This document shows, in pieces, positions 16,987-26,124 of a stretch of 64,000 bases of DNA (position 1 is the first letter of the stretch; every line of letters begins with the position of its first letter). This DNA is from Kaistia algarum (GTDB lineage Bacteria > Pseudomonadota > Alphaproteobacteria > Rhizobiales > Kaistiaceae), in contig NZ_JAPKNJ010000001.1 of assembly GCF_026343945.1 (NCBI RefSeq), forward strand, positions 1,736,001 to 1,800,000, in the 5' to 3' direction. Below the pieces are notes generated by a model. That model ran no database searches, was not told the origin of the DNA, and worked only from the letters and a program-made list of their open reading frames with translations. Both the position numbers and the translations under genes were made by a program.

Positions 16987-18312
16987 ATGAGCGACGGAGA
17001 GCACGAGGAGAAGCCAAGCGAGGCGCTGGCGCGGACGGGCGGCGTCCTTCGCCGCCTTACCGAAGCCCGCCTCCTGCTGGCGCTCGTGGTCATCGTCGTC
17101 ACGGTTTTCGCGCTGCTTGGCCATCTCGCCTTGCTGCCGGCGATGCTTCTTCTGGCCGCGATCGCACTGGCCACCGCCTTCGCCTATCCGGAGACGCGGG
17201 AGCAGCCGATCCGGCTCTCGCTTCGAGCGCCACCTTCGGTCTGGCCGGAAACGGGCGTCAAGCACATGGCCGATGCGCTGCCCGAGCCCTGCATCATCCT
17301 CGATCGCCGCGGCGTCGTGCGCTATGCCAATCACCTAGCCGAGGCGGCTTTCCCGATCCGGCCCGGCGATCCGCTGACCTTTCGGCTGCGCTCGCCTGAT
17401 TTCGTGCGCGCCTTCGAGCGGGTGGCGGCCGGCGGGTCGCCCGAGCGCATCGAATTCCTGGAGCGGGTGCCGACCGAACGCTGGTTCCAGGCTTCTTTTT
17501 CGCTCATGGAGCCCCATGACGAGGTTCGCCGCGCCGGCTTTGTCGTGCTGATCATCTCCGATCTGACCGAGCGACGGCGAAGCGAGAAGATCCGCGTCGA
17601 TTTCGTCGCCAATGCCAGCCACGAGCTTCGGACTCCGCTGGCCTCGCTTTCCGGCTTCATCGAGACGTTGCAGGGACCCGCGCGCGACGATGCCCGGGCC
17701 CGCGAGCGCTTCCTTGCGATCATGCACGACCAGGCGACGCGGATGAGCCGGCTCATTGACGATCTCCTGTCGCTGTCGCGCATCGAGATGAAGGCCCATA
17801 TGCGCCCGGAATCGCCGGTCGATCTCACGGCGATCATCCGCGGCGTGGTCGACGCGCTCGAACCGCAGGCGCGCGATCTGTCCGTCGTCATCGAGACGCA
17901 GTTCCCTGCCGGGCCGCTGATGGTGGCGGGCGATCGCGACGAGCTGATCCAGGTGTTCCAGAACCTCGTCGAGAACGCGTGCAAATATGGCCGCTCCGGC
18001 GGCCGCGTCCTGGTTGAGGCGAAGGCCTCGGAGGATGGCCGACTGGCCTGCGTCGCCGTGCGCGATTTCGGCCCCGGAATCTCGCCGGAACATCTCCCTC
18101 GGCTGACCGAGCGATTCTACCGCGCCGACCATGAGGCCACGGGTGCCCAGCGTGGAACGGGCCTCGGACTGGCGATCGTCAAGCACATCCTGAACCGCCA
18201 CAAAGCGCGACTGAACATCGAGAGCCGCCCGGGCGACGGGGCCGTCTTCACGATCGAGTTCCCGACGCTGGCCTCGCCCATCGATCCGCCTCAGAAACTG
18301 GCGATATCGTAA
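16987..18312 (+). CDS. phoR: Phosphate regulon sensor histidine kinase PhoR
   Basis: A 441-residue membrane kinase. Two hydrophobic segments (about 29-45 and 47-67) anchor it. A PAS-like region follows (about 92-195). The phospho-acceptor His212 is in NASHELRTPLASLSGFIETL. The ATPase part carries the N box LVENACKYG, the G1 motif VRDFGPGISPEH and the G2 motif GTGLGLAIVKHIL. The family autophosphorylates in low phosphate and passes phosphate to PhoB, under restraint by Pst and PhoU. The short periplasmic loop fits PhoR, which senses through Pst rather than directly. The gene heads phoR-pstSCAB-phoU-phoB, all on one strand. Confidence 0.95.
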   Translation: MSDGEHEEKPSEALARTGGVLRRLTEARLLLALVVIVVTVFALLGHLALLPAMLLLAAIALATAFAYPETREQPIRLSLRAPPSVWPETGVKHMADALPEPCIILDRRGVVRYANHLAEAAFPIRPGDPLTFRLRSPDFVRAFERVAAGGSPERIEFLERVPTERWFQASFSLMEPHDEVRRAGFVVLIISDLTERRRSEKIRVDFVANASHELRTPLASLSGFIETLQGPARDDARARERFLAIMHDQATRMSRLIDDLLSLSRIEMKAHMRPESPVDLTAIIRGVVDALEPQARDLSVVIETQFPAGPLMVAGDRDELIQVFQNLVENACKYGRSGGRVLVEAKASEDGRLACVAVRDFGPGISPEHLPRLTERFYRADHEATGAQRGTGLGLAIVKHILNRHKARLNIESRPGDGAVFTIEFPTLASPIDPPQKLAIS

Positions 18313-18327
18313 AATCAACGGGTTAGT

Positions 18328-18356
18328 CTGTCATAAACTTGTCAGCTATCCGTCAT
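18328..18356 (+). promoter_or_regulatory. PHO box (three 11-bp-phased repeats) before pstS
   Basis: CTGTCAT (18328-18334), TTGTCAG (18339-18345) and CCGTCAT (18350-18356) are spaced by exactly 4 bases. They match the PhoB half-site CTGTCAT at 7/7, 5/7 and 6/7 positions. The site is about 100 bases upstream of pstS and directly after phoR, so PhoB should activate pstS and the genes behind it here. Confidence 0.9.
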
Positions 18357-18458
18357 AGAACCATTACCAGCGGTCACTAGGGTCCGACCCGCGTCGCCGC
18401 CGCGATCTCCTCGCGGCAGCGTTTCGCTTCATTTTTGACTCCACTAGGGAGATGGTCT

Positions 18459-19514
18459 GTGAAACTCACGAACATCGCATTTGCGGCTGGCCTAATGGCT
18501 TCCGCCATCGGTTTCGGTTCCGCCCAAGCCGTCGATATCTCGGGGGCAGGCGCGACCTTCCCCTATCCGATCTACGCGAAGTGGGCCGATACCTACCAGA
18601 AGGAAACCGGCGACAAGCTCAACTACCAGTCGATCGGTTCGGGCGGCGGCATCAAGCAGATCAAGGCCAAGACGGTCACCTTCGGCGCCACCGACGCGCC
18701 GCTGAAGCCGGAAGAGCTGGAGAAGGAAGGGCTCGTGCAGTTCCCGACCGTGATTGGCGGCGTCGTGCCGGTGATCAACGTTCCGGGCGTCAAGCCGGGT
18801 GATGTCGTTCTCGACGGCCAGACTCTCGCCGATATCTTCCAGGGCAAGATCACGTCGTGGGACGACGCGGCGATCAAGAAGCTCAATCCTTCGCTGACGC
18901 TGCCGGCGACCGCCATCGCCGTCGTGCATCGCTCGGACGGATCGGGCACCTCGTTCGTCTTCACGACCTATCTGTCGCAGGTCAGCCAGGCATGGGCTGG
19001 CGATGTCGGCGCCGCTTCGGCTGTCGAATGGCCGGTCGGCCTCGGCGCCAAGGGCAATGAAGGCGTCGCCGCCGGCGTGTCGCAGACGGTCGGTTCGATC
19101 GGCTATGTCGAGTATGCGTTCGCCGCGCAGAACAACATGACCTACGCCAAGCTCGTCAACAAGGACGGCCAGACGGTCGCTCCGGAAGTGCCGAACTTCG
19201 CCGCCGCCGCCGAAGGCGTCGATTGGTCGAAGCTGCCGGGCTACTACGTCATCCTGACCAACGAGCCGGGCGCCTCGTCCTGGCCGATCACCGCGGCGAC
19301 CTTCATCCTGATGCACAAGACGCCGAAGGATGATGCCGCTTCCGCTGCCGCGCTGAAGTTCTTCGCCTGGGCCTATGCCAATGGCGATCAGGCCGCTGCC
19401 GACCTGCATTATATCCCGATGCCCGACGCCGTCGTCGCCAACATCAAGGCCACCTGGGCCAAGGATATCGTCGGCGCGGACGGCAAGCCGCTCTTCGTCG
19501 AGATGGCCAAGTAA
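18459..19514 (+). CDS. pstS: Phosphate-binding periplasmic protein PstS
   Basis: A 351-residue exported protein that captures inorganic phosphate for the PstCAB importer. The signal peptide ends near AQA|VDI at residues 24-25. The mature start [20 protein letters not shown] is the PstS signature. RSDGSGTSF near residue 160 is the phosphate-contacting loop. The GTG at 18459 is favoured by AGGGAG 7 bases upstream and by the signal peptide it creates; an upstream TTG would place six extra residues before it. A strong hairpin follows the stop, which fits separate, higher expression of pstS relative to pstC. Confidence 0.97.
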   Translation: MKLTNIAFAAGLMASAIGFGSAQAVDISGAGATFPYPIYAKWADTYQKETGDKLNYQSIGSGGGIKQIKAKTVTFGATDAPLKPEELEKEGLVQFPTVIGGVVPVINVPGVKPGDVVLDGQTLADIFQGKITSWDDAAIKKLNPSLTLPATAIAVVHRSDGSGTSFVFTTYLSQVSQAWAGDVGAASAVEWPVGLGAKGNEGVAAGVSQTVGSIGYVEYAFAAQNNMTYAKLVNKDGQTVAPEVPNFAAAAEGVDWSKLPGYYVILTNEPGASSWPITAATFILMHKTPKDDAASAAALKFFAWAYANGDQAAADLHYIPMPDAVVANIKATWAKDIVGADGKPLFVEMAK

Positions 19515-19529
19515 GATCGACCGATCCTG

Positions 19530-19552
19530 GGAGAGGGGCGCCGCCCCTCTCC
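19530..19552 (+). other. Intercistronic hairpin between pstS and pstC
   Basis: GGAGAGGGGC and GCCCCTCTCC form a perfect 10-bp stem with a 3-base loop 15 bases after the pstS stop. There is no T-run. It is more likely a transcript-stabilising or partial-termination element that raises pstS mRNA over the permease genes than a full terminator. Confidence 0.75.
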
Positions 19553-19597
19553 TGATCTCTTCAGATTGAAGGCTCAGAGCTGAGCCGGGGGACCGAG

Positions 19598-20590
19598 ATG
19601 GCGGACGCTATAATGACCGGGTTGCGGAGCACAGGCGTAGATAGCAGCAAGCTCAAGCGGATGAGCCGGCTTCGTGCTGGCGACCTGGTGTTCAACTGGG
19701 TTACGTTCGCGGCCGCGCTGACGGTTTTGATCTTGCTCGGCGGCGTGATCATTTCGCTGATCTACGGCTCGATACCCGCCTTTCAGACTTTCGGTCTCGG
19801 CTTTGTAACCACGCAGAGCTGGAATCCGGTCACCGAGAAGTTCGGCGCGCTGGCTCCGATCTATGGCACCGTGGTCACGTCGATCATCGCGCTTCTGATC
19901 GCTGTCCCGGTGGGACTCGGGATCGCGATCTTCCTTACCGAACTCTGCCCGCCCTGGCTGAAGCGTCCGATCGGCGTCGCGATCGAACTGCTCGCCGGCA
20001 TCCCGTCGATCATCTACGGCATCTGGGGCCTCTTCGTCTTTGCCCCCTTCTTCCAAACCACCATCCAGCCGGCGCTGATCGGCCTGTTCGGCAATGTGCC
20101 CGGCCTTTCGAGCGTGTTCGCCGGGCCGCCCTACGGCATCGGCGTCCTGACGGCCGGCATCATCCTGGCGATCATGGTGCTTCCCTTCATCACCTCGATC
20201 ACCCGCGACGTGTTCGACACGGTTCCGCCGGTGCTGAAAGAAGCAACCTACGGCCTCGGCTGCACGACGGCTGAAGTCGTTACCAAGGTCGTGCTGCCCT
20301 TCTCCCGCGTCGGCGTCATCGGCGGCATCATGCTCGGCCTCGGCCGCGCCCTCGGCGAGACCATGGCGGTCACCTTCGTTATCGGCAACGCCCACAAGAT
20401 CTCGGCCTCGATCCTGGCTCCGGGAACGACCATCTCGGCCTCGATCGCCAATGAATTCACCGAGGCCGTCGGCGAGCTCTACACCTCGTCGCTGATCGCC
20501 CTCGGTCTGATCCTGTTCATCATCACCTTCATCGTTCTGGCGGCAGCCCGCATCATGCTGGCCCGCATGAACGTCAAAGCCGGCAACTGA
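19598..20590 (+). CDS. pstC: Phosphate ABC transporter permease PstC
   Basis: A 330-residue inner-membrane permease with six or seven hydrophobic segments, the first at about residues 35-58. [21 protein letters not shown] is the conserved PstC stretch, and the coupling loop [22 protein letters not shown] is the EAA-type motif. A G-rich ribosome site (CCGGGGGACC) precedes ATG 19598. It pairs with PstA to form the channel. Gene order pstS-pstC-pstA-pstB-phoU-phoB is the standard one. Confidence 0.95.
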   Translation: MADAIMTGLRSTGVDSSKLKRMSRLRAGDLVFNWVTFAAALTVLILLGGVIISLIYGSIPAFQTFGLGFVTTQSWNPVTEKFGALAPIYGTVVTSIIALLIAVPVGLGIAIFLTELCPPWLKRPIGVAIELLAGIPSIIYGIWGLFVFAPFFQTTIQPALIGLFGNVPGLSSVFAGPPYGIGVLTAGIILAIMVLPFITSITRDVFDTVPPVLKEATYGLGCTTAEVVTKVVLPFSRVGVIGGIMLGLGRALGETMAVTFVIGNAHKISASILAPGTTISASIANEFTEAVGELYTSSLIALGLILFIITFIVLAAARIMLARMNVKAGN

Positions 20591-20600
20591 GGCGAAAACC

Positions 20601-21482
20601 ATGGCAACCTTGGGAAACTCGGCCGTCTCCAGTCCAACCGCCCAGGCGCTCTACAAGAAGCGCCGCCGCGGCAACGGCATCCTGCTCAGCCTGTCTTTCG
20701 CTGCGACGATCTTCGGCCTCGCCTGGCTGGTGCTGATCCTGGCGGCCTTGGTCTGGCAGGGCTTTTCGGGGCTTTCGCTGGCGATCTTCACCGAGATGAC
20801 GCCGCCGCCGGGCGAGGCCGGCGGTCTGCTCAACGCCATCGTCGGCAGCCTGATCATGACGATCGCCGGTGTTTTGATCGGCACGCCGATCGGCATCCTC
20901 GCCGGCACCTACATGGCCGAATACGGCCGCCACAACCAATTGACCAACATCGTTCGCTTCATCAACGACATCCTGCTGGCGGCGCCGTCCATCGTCATCG
21001 GTCTGTTCGTCTATGAGGTCGTGGTCGCGCCGATGGGCCATTTCTCGGCTTTCGCCGGCGCCCTTGCCCTGGCCATCCTGGTTATTCCGGTCGTTGTCCG
21101 CACGACCGAGGACATGCTCAATCTGGTTCCGAACACGCTTCGCGAAGCATCGGCCGCACTGGGCCTGCCTCGTGCGGTCATGATCCGGCAGGTTGCCTAT
21201 CGCGCCGCCATGTCGGGCATCGTGACCGGCGTACTGCTCGCCATAGCCCGCGTCAGCGGCGAGACGGCACCACTGCTGTTCACGGCGCTGAACAACCAGT
21301 TCTTCAGCACCAACCCCAATGCGCCGATGTCCAGCTTGCCGGTCACCATCTTCCAGTTTGCTTTGAGCCCCTATCCGGAATGGCAGAAGCTCGCCTGGAC
21401 CGGCGCCCTGCTCATCACCTTCACAGTGCTTGCGCTCAACATCGTTGCCCGCACATTCCTTAGCCCGAGGACCTCCAAATGA
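20601..21482 (+). CDS. pstA: Phosphate ABC transporter permease PstA
   Basis: A 293-residue permease partner of PstC. It shows about six membrane spans, the conserved [18 protein letters not shown] stretch and the EAA-type loop [19 protein letters not shown]. It follows pstC after 10 bases. Its stop overlaps the pstB start as ATGA, so permease and ATPase are co-translated. The N-terminal segment before the first span is lysine/arginine-rich (KKRRRGNG), as expected for a cytoplasmic start. Confidence 0.95.
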   Translation: MATLGNSAVSSPTAQALYKKRRRGNGILLSLSFAATIFGLAWLVLILAALVWQGFSGLSLAIFTEMTPPPGEAGGLLNAIVGSLIMTIAGVLIGTPIGILAGTYMAEYGRHNQLTNIVRFINDILLAAPSIVIGLFVYEVVVAPMGHFSAFAGALALAILVIPVVVRTTEDMLNLVPNTLREASAALGLPRAVMIRQVAYRAAMSGIVTGVLLAIARVSGETAPLLFTALNNQFFSTNPNAPMSSLPVTIFQFALSPYPEWQKLAWTGALLITFTVLALNIVARTFLSPRTSK

Positions 21483-22273
21483 CCCAGATCGCCTCCGCGA
21501 GCGTCGCCGGACATGGCATGGCCGAGAAGATCACGATCCGCAATCTGAAGTTCTTCTACGGCGAGAGCCTGGCGCTGAAGTCGATCAACCTGCCGCTCTA
21601 CGAGAAGAAGGTCACGGCCTTCATCGGGCCGTCGGGCTGCGGCAAGTCCACGCTGCTGCGCGTGCTGAACCGCATGTACGACCTCTACCCGAGGCAGCAT
21701 GCGGAAGGCGAGGTTCTGTTCGATGGCGGCAACATCCTGGCGCCGGGCCAGGATCTCAATCTCCTGCGCGCGCGCGTCGGCATGGTGTTCCAGAAGCCCA
21801 CGCCGTTCCCGATGTCGATCTATGACAACATCGCCTTCGGCATCCGCCTCTATGAGAATATCTCGCGCTCCGAGATGGACGCCCGCGTCGAGGCGGCGCT
21901 GACGCGCGGTGCGCTCTGGAACGAGGTCAAGGACAAGCTGACGTCGAGCGGCCTGTCGCTCTCCGGCGGCCAGCAGCAACGCCTCTGCATCGCCCGCTCG
22001 ATCGCAGTACGGCCGGAAGTCGTTCTGTTCGACGAGCCCTGCTCGGCGCTCGACCCGATCTCGACCGCCAAGATCGAGGAGCTCATCGACGAGCTGACCG
22101 CCGACTACACCATCGCGATCGTTACCCACAACATGCAGCAGGCGGCCCGCGTCTCGGACTATACCGCCTTCATGTATCTCGGCGAGCTGATCGAATTCGA
22201 CGAGACGTCGAAGATCTTCACGGCTCCGAGCGACAAGCGCACGCAGGACTACATCACCGGACGCTTCGGCTGA
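21479..22273 (+). CDS. pstB: Phosphate ABC transporter ATPase PstB
   Basis: A 264-residue ATPase. Walker [12 protein letters not shown] (about 48-58), [11 protein letters not shown] that is typical of Pst[20 protein letters not shown] (Q-loop), [13 protein letters not shown] (signature), [16 protein letters not shown] (Walker B) and [10 protein letters not shown] (switch) are all present. It energises phosphate import and, with PhoU, transmits phosphate status to PhoR. It overlaps pstA by four bases. Confidence 0.97.
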   Translation: MTQIASASVAGHGMAEKITIRNLKFFYGESLALKSINLPLYEKKVTAFIGPSGCGKSTLLRVLNRMYDLYPRQHAEGEVLFDGGNILAPGQDLNLLRARVGMVFQKPTPFPMSIYDNIAFGIRLYENISRSEMDARVEAALTRGALWNEVKDKLTSSGLSLSGGQQQRLCIARSIAVRPEVVLFDEPCSALDPISTAKIEELIDELTADYTIAIVTHNMQQAARVSDYTAFMYLGELIEFDETSKIFTAPSDKRTQDYITGRFG

Positions 22274-22295
22274 GCCCGGACGGCAGGAGGACGAC

Positions 22296-23012
22296 ATGTC
22301 GGAACATATTGTTACCCGATACGACGACGAGCTGAAGAACGTCCAGCGCCGCATCGCGGAAATGGGCGGCATGGCCGAACGGCTGGTGGATCTCTCCGTG
22401 TCCGCGCTGACGCGGATCGACACGGCCACCGCGAACATGGTCATCGCCGAGGATCGGCGCCTCGACGAGATCCAGCGCGAATGCGAGGAAGAGGCGATCC
22501 GCATCATCGCCCGACGCCAGCCCATTGCTGTCGACCTGCGTGAGGTCATCGGCGCGATGCGCATCTCCAACGACCTCGAGCGCATCGGCGATCTGGCCAA
22601 GAACATTGCCAAGCGCGTCCTCGCGCTCGACGGGCAGTTCCAGTCGAAGCGTTTCATGACGGGTGTGGAGCATATGGCGGAGCTGTCCCTCGCCCAGCTC
22701 AAGGACGTGCTCGACGCCTATGCGACGCGCGACGTCAACCAGGCCTTCGAGGTCTGGAAGCGCGATGCCGATATTGACTCGATGTACACGTCGCTGTTCC
22801 GCGAACTCCTCACCTACATGATGGAGGATCCGCGCAACATCTCGCTGTGCACGCATCTGCTGTTCTGCGCCAAGAATATCGAGCGGATCGGCGATCACAC
22901 GACGAACATCGCCGAGACCGTGCACTACGTCGTCACCGGCGAAGCGCTCACGCAGGATCGTCCGAAGCAGGACGAGTCGAGCCTGACGAACGTCACCTAT
23001 GAGAACATTTGA
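22296..23012 (+). CDS. phoU: Phosphate signalling protein PhoU
   Basis: A 238-residue all-helical protein made of two similar three-helix units. The metal-binding motifs appear as DLERIGDLAKNIAKR in the first half and NIERIGDHTTNIAETVHY in the second. PhoU connects Pst activity with PhoR and keeps the regulon off when phosphate is plentiful. A GGCAGGAGG ribosome site precedes ATG 22296. It sits between pstB and phoB, as in many alphaproteobacteria. Confidence 0.96.
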   Translation: MSEHIVTRYDDELKNVQRRIAEMGGMAERLVDLSVSALTRIDTATANMVIAEDRRLDEIQRECEEEAIRIIARRQPIAVDLREVIGAMRISNDLERIGDLAKNIAKRVLALDGQFQSKRFMTGVEHMAELSLAQLKDVLDAYATRDVNQAFEVWKRDADIDSMYTSLFRELLTYMMEDPRNISLCTHLLFCAKNIERIGDHTTNIAETVHYVVTGEALTQDRPKQDESSLTNVTYENI

Positions 23013-23045
23013 TCGGCTCGCTCCGGTCTGGTCGGGGTTAGCTGA

Positions 23046-23747
23046 ATGACACCACGGGTTATGGTGGTTGAGGACGAGGAGGCGCTGAGCCTCCTCCTAC
23101 GATACAATCTCGAAGCGGAAGGCTACACGGTCGACGTGGTGCCTCGCGGCGACGATGCCGAGACGCGGCTGCGGGAGACCGTTCCCGATCTGCTGCTGCT
23201 CGACTGGATGCTGCCTGGAATCTCGGGCATCGAGCTCTGCCGCCGGCTGCGCGCGCGCGACGTCACGCGCACGCTGCCGATCATCATGCTGACCGCGCGT
23301 GGTGAGGAGCAGGAGCGCATACGCGGCCTGTCCACGGGGGCAGACGACTATGTCGTGAAGCCGTTCTCCGTGCCGGAGCTGATGGCGCGCGTCCGCGCTA
23401 TCCTGCGCCGATCGCGGCCGGAGGTGATCGCCTCGCTGCTGCGGGCCGGCGACATCGAACTCGACCGGGAGACGCACCGCGTCCGCCGTTCCGGCCGTGA
23501 ATTGCGGCTGGGGCCGACCGAGTTCCGCCTGCTCGAATTCCTGATGAAGAGCCCAGGCCGCGTCTTCTCGCGCGAGCAATTGCTGGACGGGGTCTGGGGA
23601 CGGGACGTCTATGTCGACGAGCGCACCGTCGACGTCCATATCGGCCGCCTGCGCAAGGCGGTCAATCGCGGCCGCGTCAAGGACCCGATCCGGACCGTCC
23701 GCGGCTCAGGCTACGCCTTCGACGACCAGTTCGTCGGGGTCAACTGA
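23046..23747 (+). CDS. phoB: Phosphate regulon response regulator PhoB
   Basis: A 233-residue OmpR-type regulator. The receiver domain has the acidic pair Glu9-Asp10, the phospho-acceptor Asp53 in LLLLDWMLPG, the Thr in IMLTARGEE and the Lys in DYVVKPFS. The C-terminal winged helix begins near residue 135 and contains LGPTEFRLLEFLMKSPGRVFSREQLLD and VHIGRLRKAV. It binds PHO boxes such as that before pstS. It ends the operon; three hairpins follow before the convergent gcrA. Confidence 0.96.
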   Translation: MTPRVMVVEDEEALSLLLRYNLEAEGYTVDVVPRGDDAETRLRETVPDLLLLDWMLPGISGIELCRRLRARDVTRTLPIIMLTARGEEQERIRGLSTGADDYVVKPFSVPELMARVRAILRRSRPEVIASLLRAGDIELDRETHRVRRSGRELRLGPTEFRLLEFLMKSPGRVFSREQLLDGVWGRDVYVDERTVDVHIGRLRKAVNRGRVKDPIRTVRGSGYAFDDQFVGVN

Positions 23748-23775
23748 CAGAATAGTCGCCGCCGCTTAAAAGAAG

Positions 23776-23810
23776 GCCTTCCCCCGCGTAATACGCCGAA
23801 AGGGGAAGGC
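23776..23810 (+). terminator. Hairpin downstream of phoB
   Basis: GCCTTCCCC and GGGGAAGGC form a perfect 9-bp stem with a 17-base loop 29 bases after the phoB stop. No clear T-run follows, so it may be a Rho-assisted or stabilising hairpin rather than a classical terminator. Confidence 0.6.
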
Positions 23811-23865
23811 AGGCGGGCACGCGTTCCTGAAGGACAAGCTCCATTGGGAGCATCGGCCTCGTCCA

Positions 23866-23928
23866 GACCTCTCCTGCGGAGAGGTCGGATCGCGGTTATG
23901 GGGACCCTCTCTCGCGGACGAGAGAGGG
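23866..23928. terminator. Two adjacent hairpins between convergent phoB and gcrA
   Basis: GACCTCTCC-TGC-GGAGAGGTC (23866-23886) is a perfect 9-bp stem. CCCTCTCTCG-CGGA-CGAGAGAGGG (23905-23928) is a perfect 10-bp stem just past the gcrA stop. They probably insulate the converging transcripts. Confidence 0.65.
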
Positions 23929-23936
23929 AAGCGCAC

Positions 23937-24479
23937 TCAGGCGCTGACCATCTTGCGCTCGCGCCGGCGTTCGTGAACCGGCTGGTAGGCGATGCGGGAA
24001 TGATACTCGCAGTATGGAATTCCCGAATTCGAGCGCTGGCCGCAGAAATGGAAATCCTCGGAGCTCGGATCGCCATTCGGCCATTTGCAGGTCTGCTCGG
24101 TGAGCGTCAGGATGCTCGCATGCAGGCTGATCGGAACGACGACATCGTTGCTGTCGGTCGGACGAGGGGCGCGACGCGGCTCCGGCGCCAGTTGCCCGAT
24201 GGGCTTCAGCGCCGTATTGCCGGCGACGAGCGGCCGTGTCATCGGCGGCTGCGGCCGGCCGGATACGTTGGTACGGCCGGTCGAGACTGCCGGCTGTTTG
24301 CGGGGTCTGGCGATCGGCGTCGTGGCCGGCTTCGCCCTGCCCGAAAGGCTGAGGCGATGCACCTTGCCGATGACCGCGTTTCGCGTCACGCCGCCGAGTT
24401 CCGTCGCGATCTGGCTGGCGCTGAGACCGTCGGCCCAAAGCTTCTTGAGCAACTCAACCCGTTCGTCCGTCCAAGTCAT
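23937..24479 (-). CDS. gcrA: Cell-cycle regulator GcrA
   Basis: A 180-residue GcrA-family protein. The N-terminal DNA-binding helix-turn-helix reads MTWTDERVELLKKLWADGLS then ASQIATELGGVTRNAVIGKV. A basic, proline-rich linker follows. The C-terminal part has CKWPNGDP, FCGQ and YCEYHSRIAY, a conserved Cys/His region known to contact sigma-70. In Caulobacter GcrA works with RNA polymerase at promoters carrying CcrM-methylated GANTC sites. Five GANTC motifs lie within 250 bases upstream of this gene, suggesting auto- or methylation-dependent control. The length matches the Caulobacter protein (about 173). Confidence 0.95.
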   Translation of the reverse strand: MTWTDERVELLKKLWADGLSASQIATELGGVTRNAVIGKVHRLSLSGRAKPATTPIARPRKQPAVSTGRTNVSGRPQPPMTRPLVAGNTALKPIGQLAPEPRRAPRPTDSNDVVVPISLHASILTLTEQTCKWPNGDPSSEDFHFCGQRSNSGIPYCEYHSRIAYQPVHERRRERKMVSA

Positions 24480-24761
24480 GGCTCATCCTTGTCGGTCGGA
24501 GCGGCCGTCGGAATCCCTAATGCTCGCCGCCCGCTACGCCGGACGACGACTGCGCAAATACAAGGTTCGGGGAAAACAGCTCGCTCGATATTTCGTATCT
24601 TAACGAACATTAAGCTACTATATGGCGTGACTCGCTGACAAGAGTCCGGCCGAATCAGAGACGGCGATCTCGGCTTTTTCCCCAGATTGGATGCCAAGGC
24701 GCGAAGTTTGAGTCGCGTCAATCGGTTAGCCGCCTCGGAACCTCGTCATGCACGGCTTTCC
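24480..24761. promoter_or_regulatory. gcrA upstream region with five GANTC sites
   Basis: No gene is seen in this stretch, which forms most of the 409-base gap between gcrA and argD. GANTC motifs (CcrM methylation targets) occur at 24511-24515, 24629-24633, 24642-24646, 24652-24656 and 24710-24714. TTAA-N6-TTAA at 24600-24613 resembles a CtrA site but has a 6-base rather than 7-base spacer. A T-run sits at 24674-24679. Confidence 0.7.
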
Positions 24762-24790
24762 TTGACAGAAATCGTCACCACCGTGATATA
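24762..24790 (+). promoter_or_regulatory. Sigma-70 promoter of argD
   Basis: The -35 element TTGACA (24762-24767) is perfect. After 17 bases comes GATATA (24785-24790), overlapping TATAAG. It would start transcription near 24797, about 90 bases before the argD ATG and right before a structured leader. Confidence 0.8.
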
Positions 24791-24802
24791 AGGGCAACGC
24801 AA

Positions 24803-24855
24803 AAAGGTGCTGCCCGGCGCGACGGCCTCGGGTGGCACCTTTGATTTTTGGTGCC
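24803..24855 (+). promoter_or_regulatory. argD leader with exclusive terminator-like and competing hairpins
   Basis: AAAGGTGC (24803-24810) pairs perfectly with GCACCTTT (24835-24842), with extra CCC/GGG pairs inside, and is followed by GATTTTT: a terminator form. The segment GGCACC (24834-24839) can instead pair with GGTGCC (24850-24855), which would break the first stem. No leader peptide with an ATG was found. This looks like an attenuator acting through RNA structure; the effector is unknown. Confidence 0.6.
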
Positions 24856-24888
24856 TTTGCAGAGCCTAACTAGACCCCAGGAGGGGAT

Positions 24889-26118
24889 ATGACCGCCCCC
24901 GCTACCGTTCCGCCCAAGCCGCATTCGAGCCTCTACAACACGTTCGCGCGTGCCCCGCTCGAGTTCGAGCGAGGCGAGGGCGCGTGGGTCTATACGCCCG
25001 CGGGCGAGGCCTATCTCGACTTCTCGGCCGGCATCGCCGTCAATTCGCTCGGCCACGCCAATCCGGTGCTGGTCGCAGCGCTGACCGAGCAGGCCGGCAA
25101 GATCTGGCACACATCGAACCTCTTCCGCATTCCGGGGCAGGAGCGGCTTGCTGAGCGGCTCACGGCTGCGAGCTTCGCCGACCGCGTCTTCTTTGCCAAT
25201 TCCGGCGCGGAAGCGAATGAATGCGCGATCAAGACCGCGCGTCGCTATCATTTCGTGAACGGCCATCCCGAGCGCTTCCATATCATCACGATCGAGGGTG
25301 CCTTCCACGGGCGGACGCTCGCGACGCTCGCGGCCGGCGGCCAGGAAAAATACCTGGAAGGCTTCGGTCCCAAGGCCGACGGCTTCGTCCAGGTGCCCTT
25401 CGGCGATATCGATGCCGTGAAGGCCGCGGTGACGCCTGAGACGGCTGCCATCATGGTCGAGCCGATCCAGGGCGAAGGCGGCGTGCGCAGCTTCCCGGCC
25501 GGGTTCTTCAAGGAGCTCCGGGCGCTCTGCGACGCGAATGGCCTGCTGCTCGTGATGGACGAGGTCCAGACGGGCGTCGGACGCACCGGCAAATTCTTCG
25601 CCTATGAATGGACAGGGGTAACGCCCGACATTTTGACGCTCGCCAAGGGCATTGGCGGCGGCTTCCCGCTCGGCGCCTGCCTTGCGACCGAAGAGGCCGC
25701 CAAGGGCATGACACCGGGCACGCATGGCACGACCTTCGGCGGCAATCCGCTCGCCATGGCGGTTGGAAATGCCGTCCTCGACGTCGTCCTCGCTGACGGC
25801 TTCCTGGATCATGTGCGCGAGACCGGCCTCTATCTGAAGCAGCGGCTGGCGGCGCTCGTCGACCAGCATGGCGATGTGCTGGACGGTGTGCGCGGCGAGG
25901 GGTTGCTCGTCGGCCTCCATGCGGTTCAGCCAGTTCCTGAGGTGGTGGCGGCGCTGCGCGCCCAGCATCTTCTCGTCGCCGGCGCTGGCGAGAATGTCGT
26001 GCGCCTGCTGCCGCCGCTCACCATCGGCAGAACCGAGGTCGACGCGGCGATCGAGAAGATCGAGGCAGCGTGCCACGCACTCGCTCCCGCCGCTGAGCGG
26101 CAGCAGATCCAGGCGTAA
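24889..26118 (+). CDS. argD: Acetylornithine aminotransferase
   Basis: A 409-residue class III PLP aminotransferase that converts N-acetylglutamate semialdehyde to N-acetylornithine in arginine synthesis, and may also serve in lysine synthesis. PLP contacts: [12 protein letters not shown] (Ser105-Gly106-Ala107), [17 protein letters not shown], Asp224 in [14 protein letters not shown] and the Schiff-base Lys253 in [18 protein letters not shown] precedes ATG 24889. It leads argD-argF-hslO with gaps of 6 and -1 bases. The structured leader and strong promoter suggest specific control. Confidence 0.95.
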   Translation: MTAPATVPPKPHSSLYNTFARAPLEFERGEGAWVYTPAGEAYLDFSAGIAVNSLGHANPVLVAALTEQAGKIWHTSNLFRIPGQERLAERLTAASFADRVFFANSGAEANECAIKTARRYHFVNGHPERFHIITIEGAFHGRTLATLAAGGQEKYLEGFGPKADGFVQVPFGDIDAVKAAVTPETAAIMVEPIQGEGGVRSFPAGFFKELRALCDANGLLLVMDEVQTGVGRTGKFFAYEWTGVTPDILTLAKGIGGGFPLGACLATEEAAKGMTPGTHGTTFGGNPLAMAVGNAVLDVVLADGFLDHVRETGLYLKQRLAALVDQHGDVLDGVRGEGLLVGLHAVQPVPEVVAALRAQHLLVAGAGENVVRLLPPLTIGRTEVDAAIEKIEAACHALAPAAERQQIQA

Positions 26119-26124
26119 ACCTTC

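Noticed and set aside
24600..24613. CtrA binding site in the gcrA upstream region
   Set aside because: The TTAA repeats are 6 rather than 7 bases apart, which is off the CtrA consensus, so it is noted but not called as a site.
24803..24855. Simple terminator for a transcript arriving from upstream
   Set aside because: gcrA points away and no upstream plus-strand gene exists within the gap, so the structure most likely belongs to the argD leader itself.
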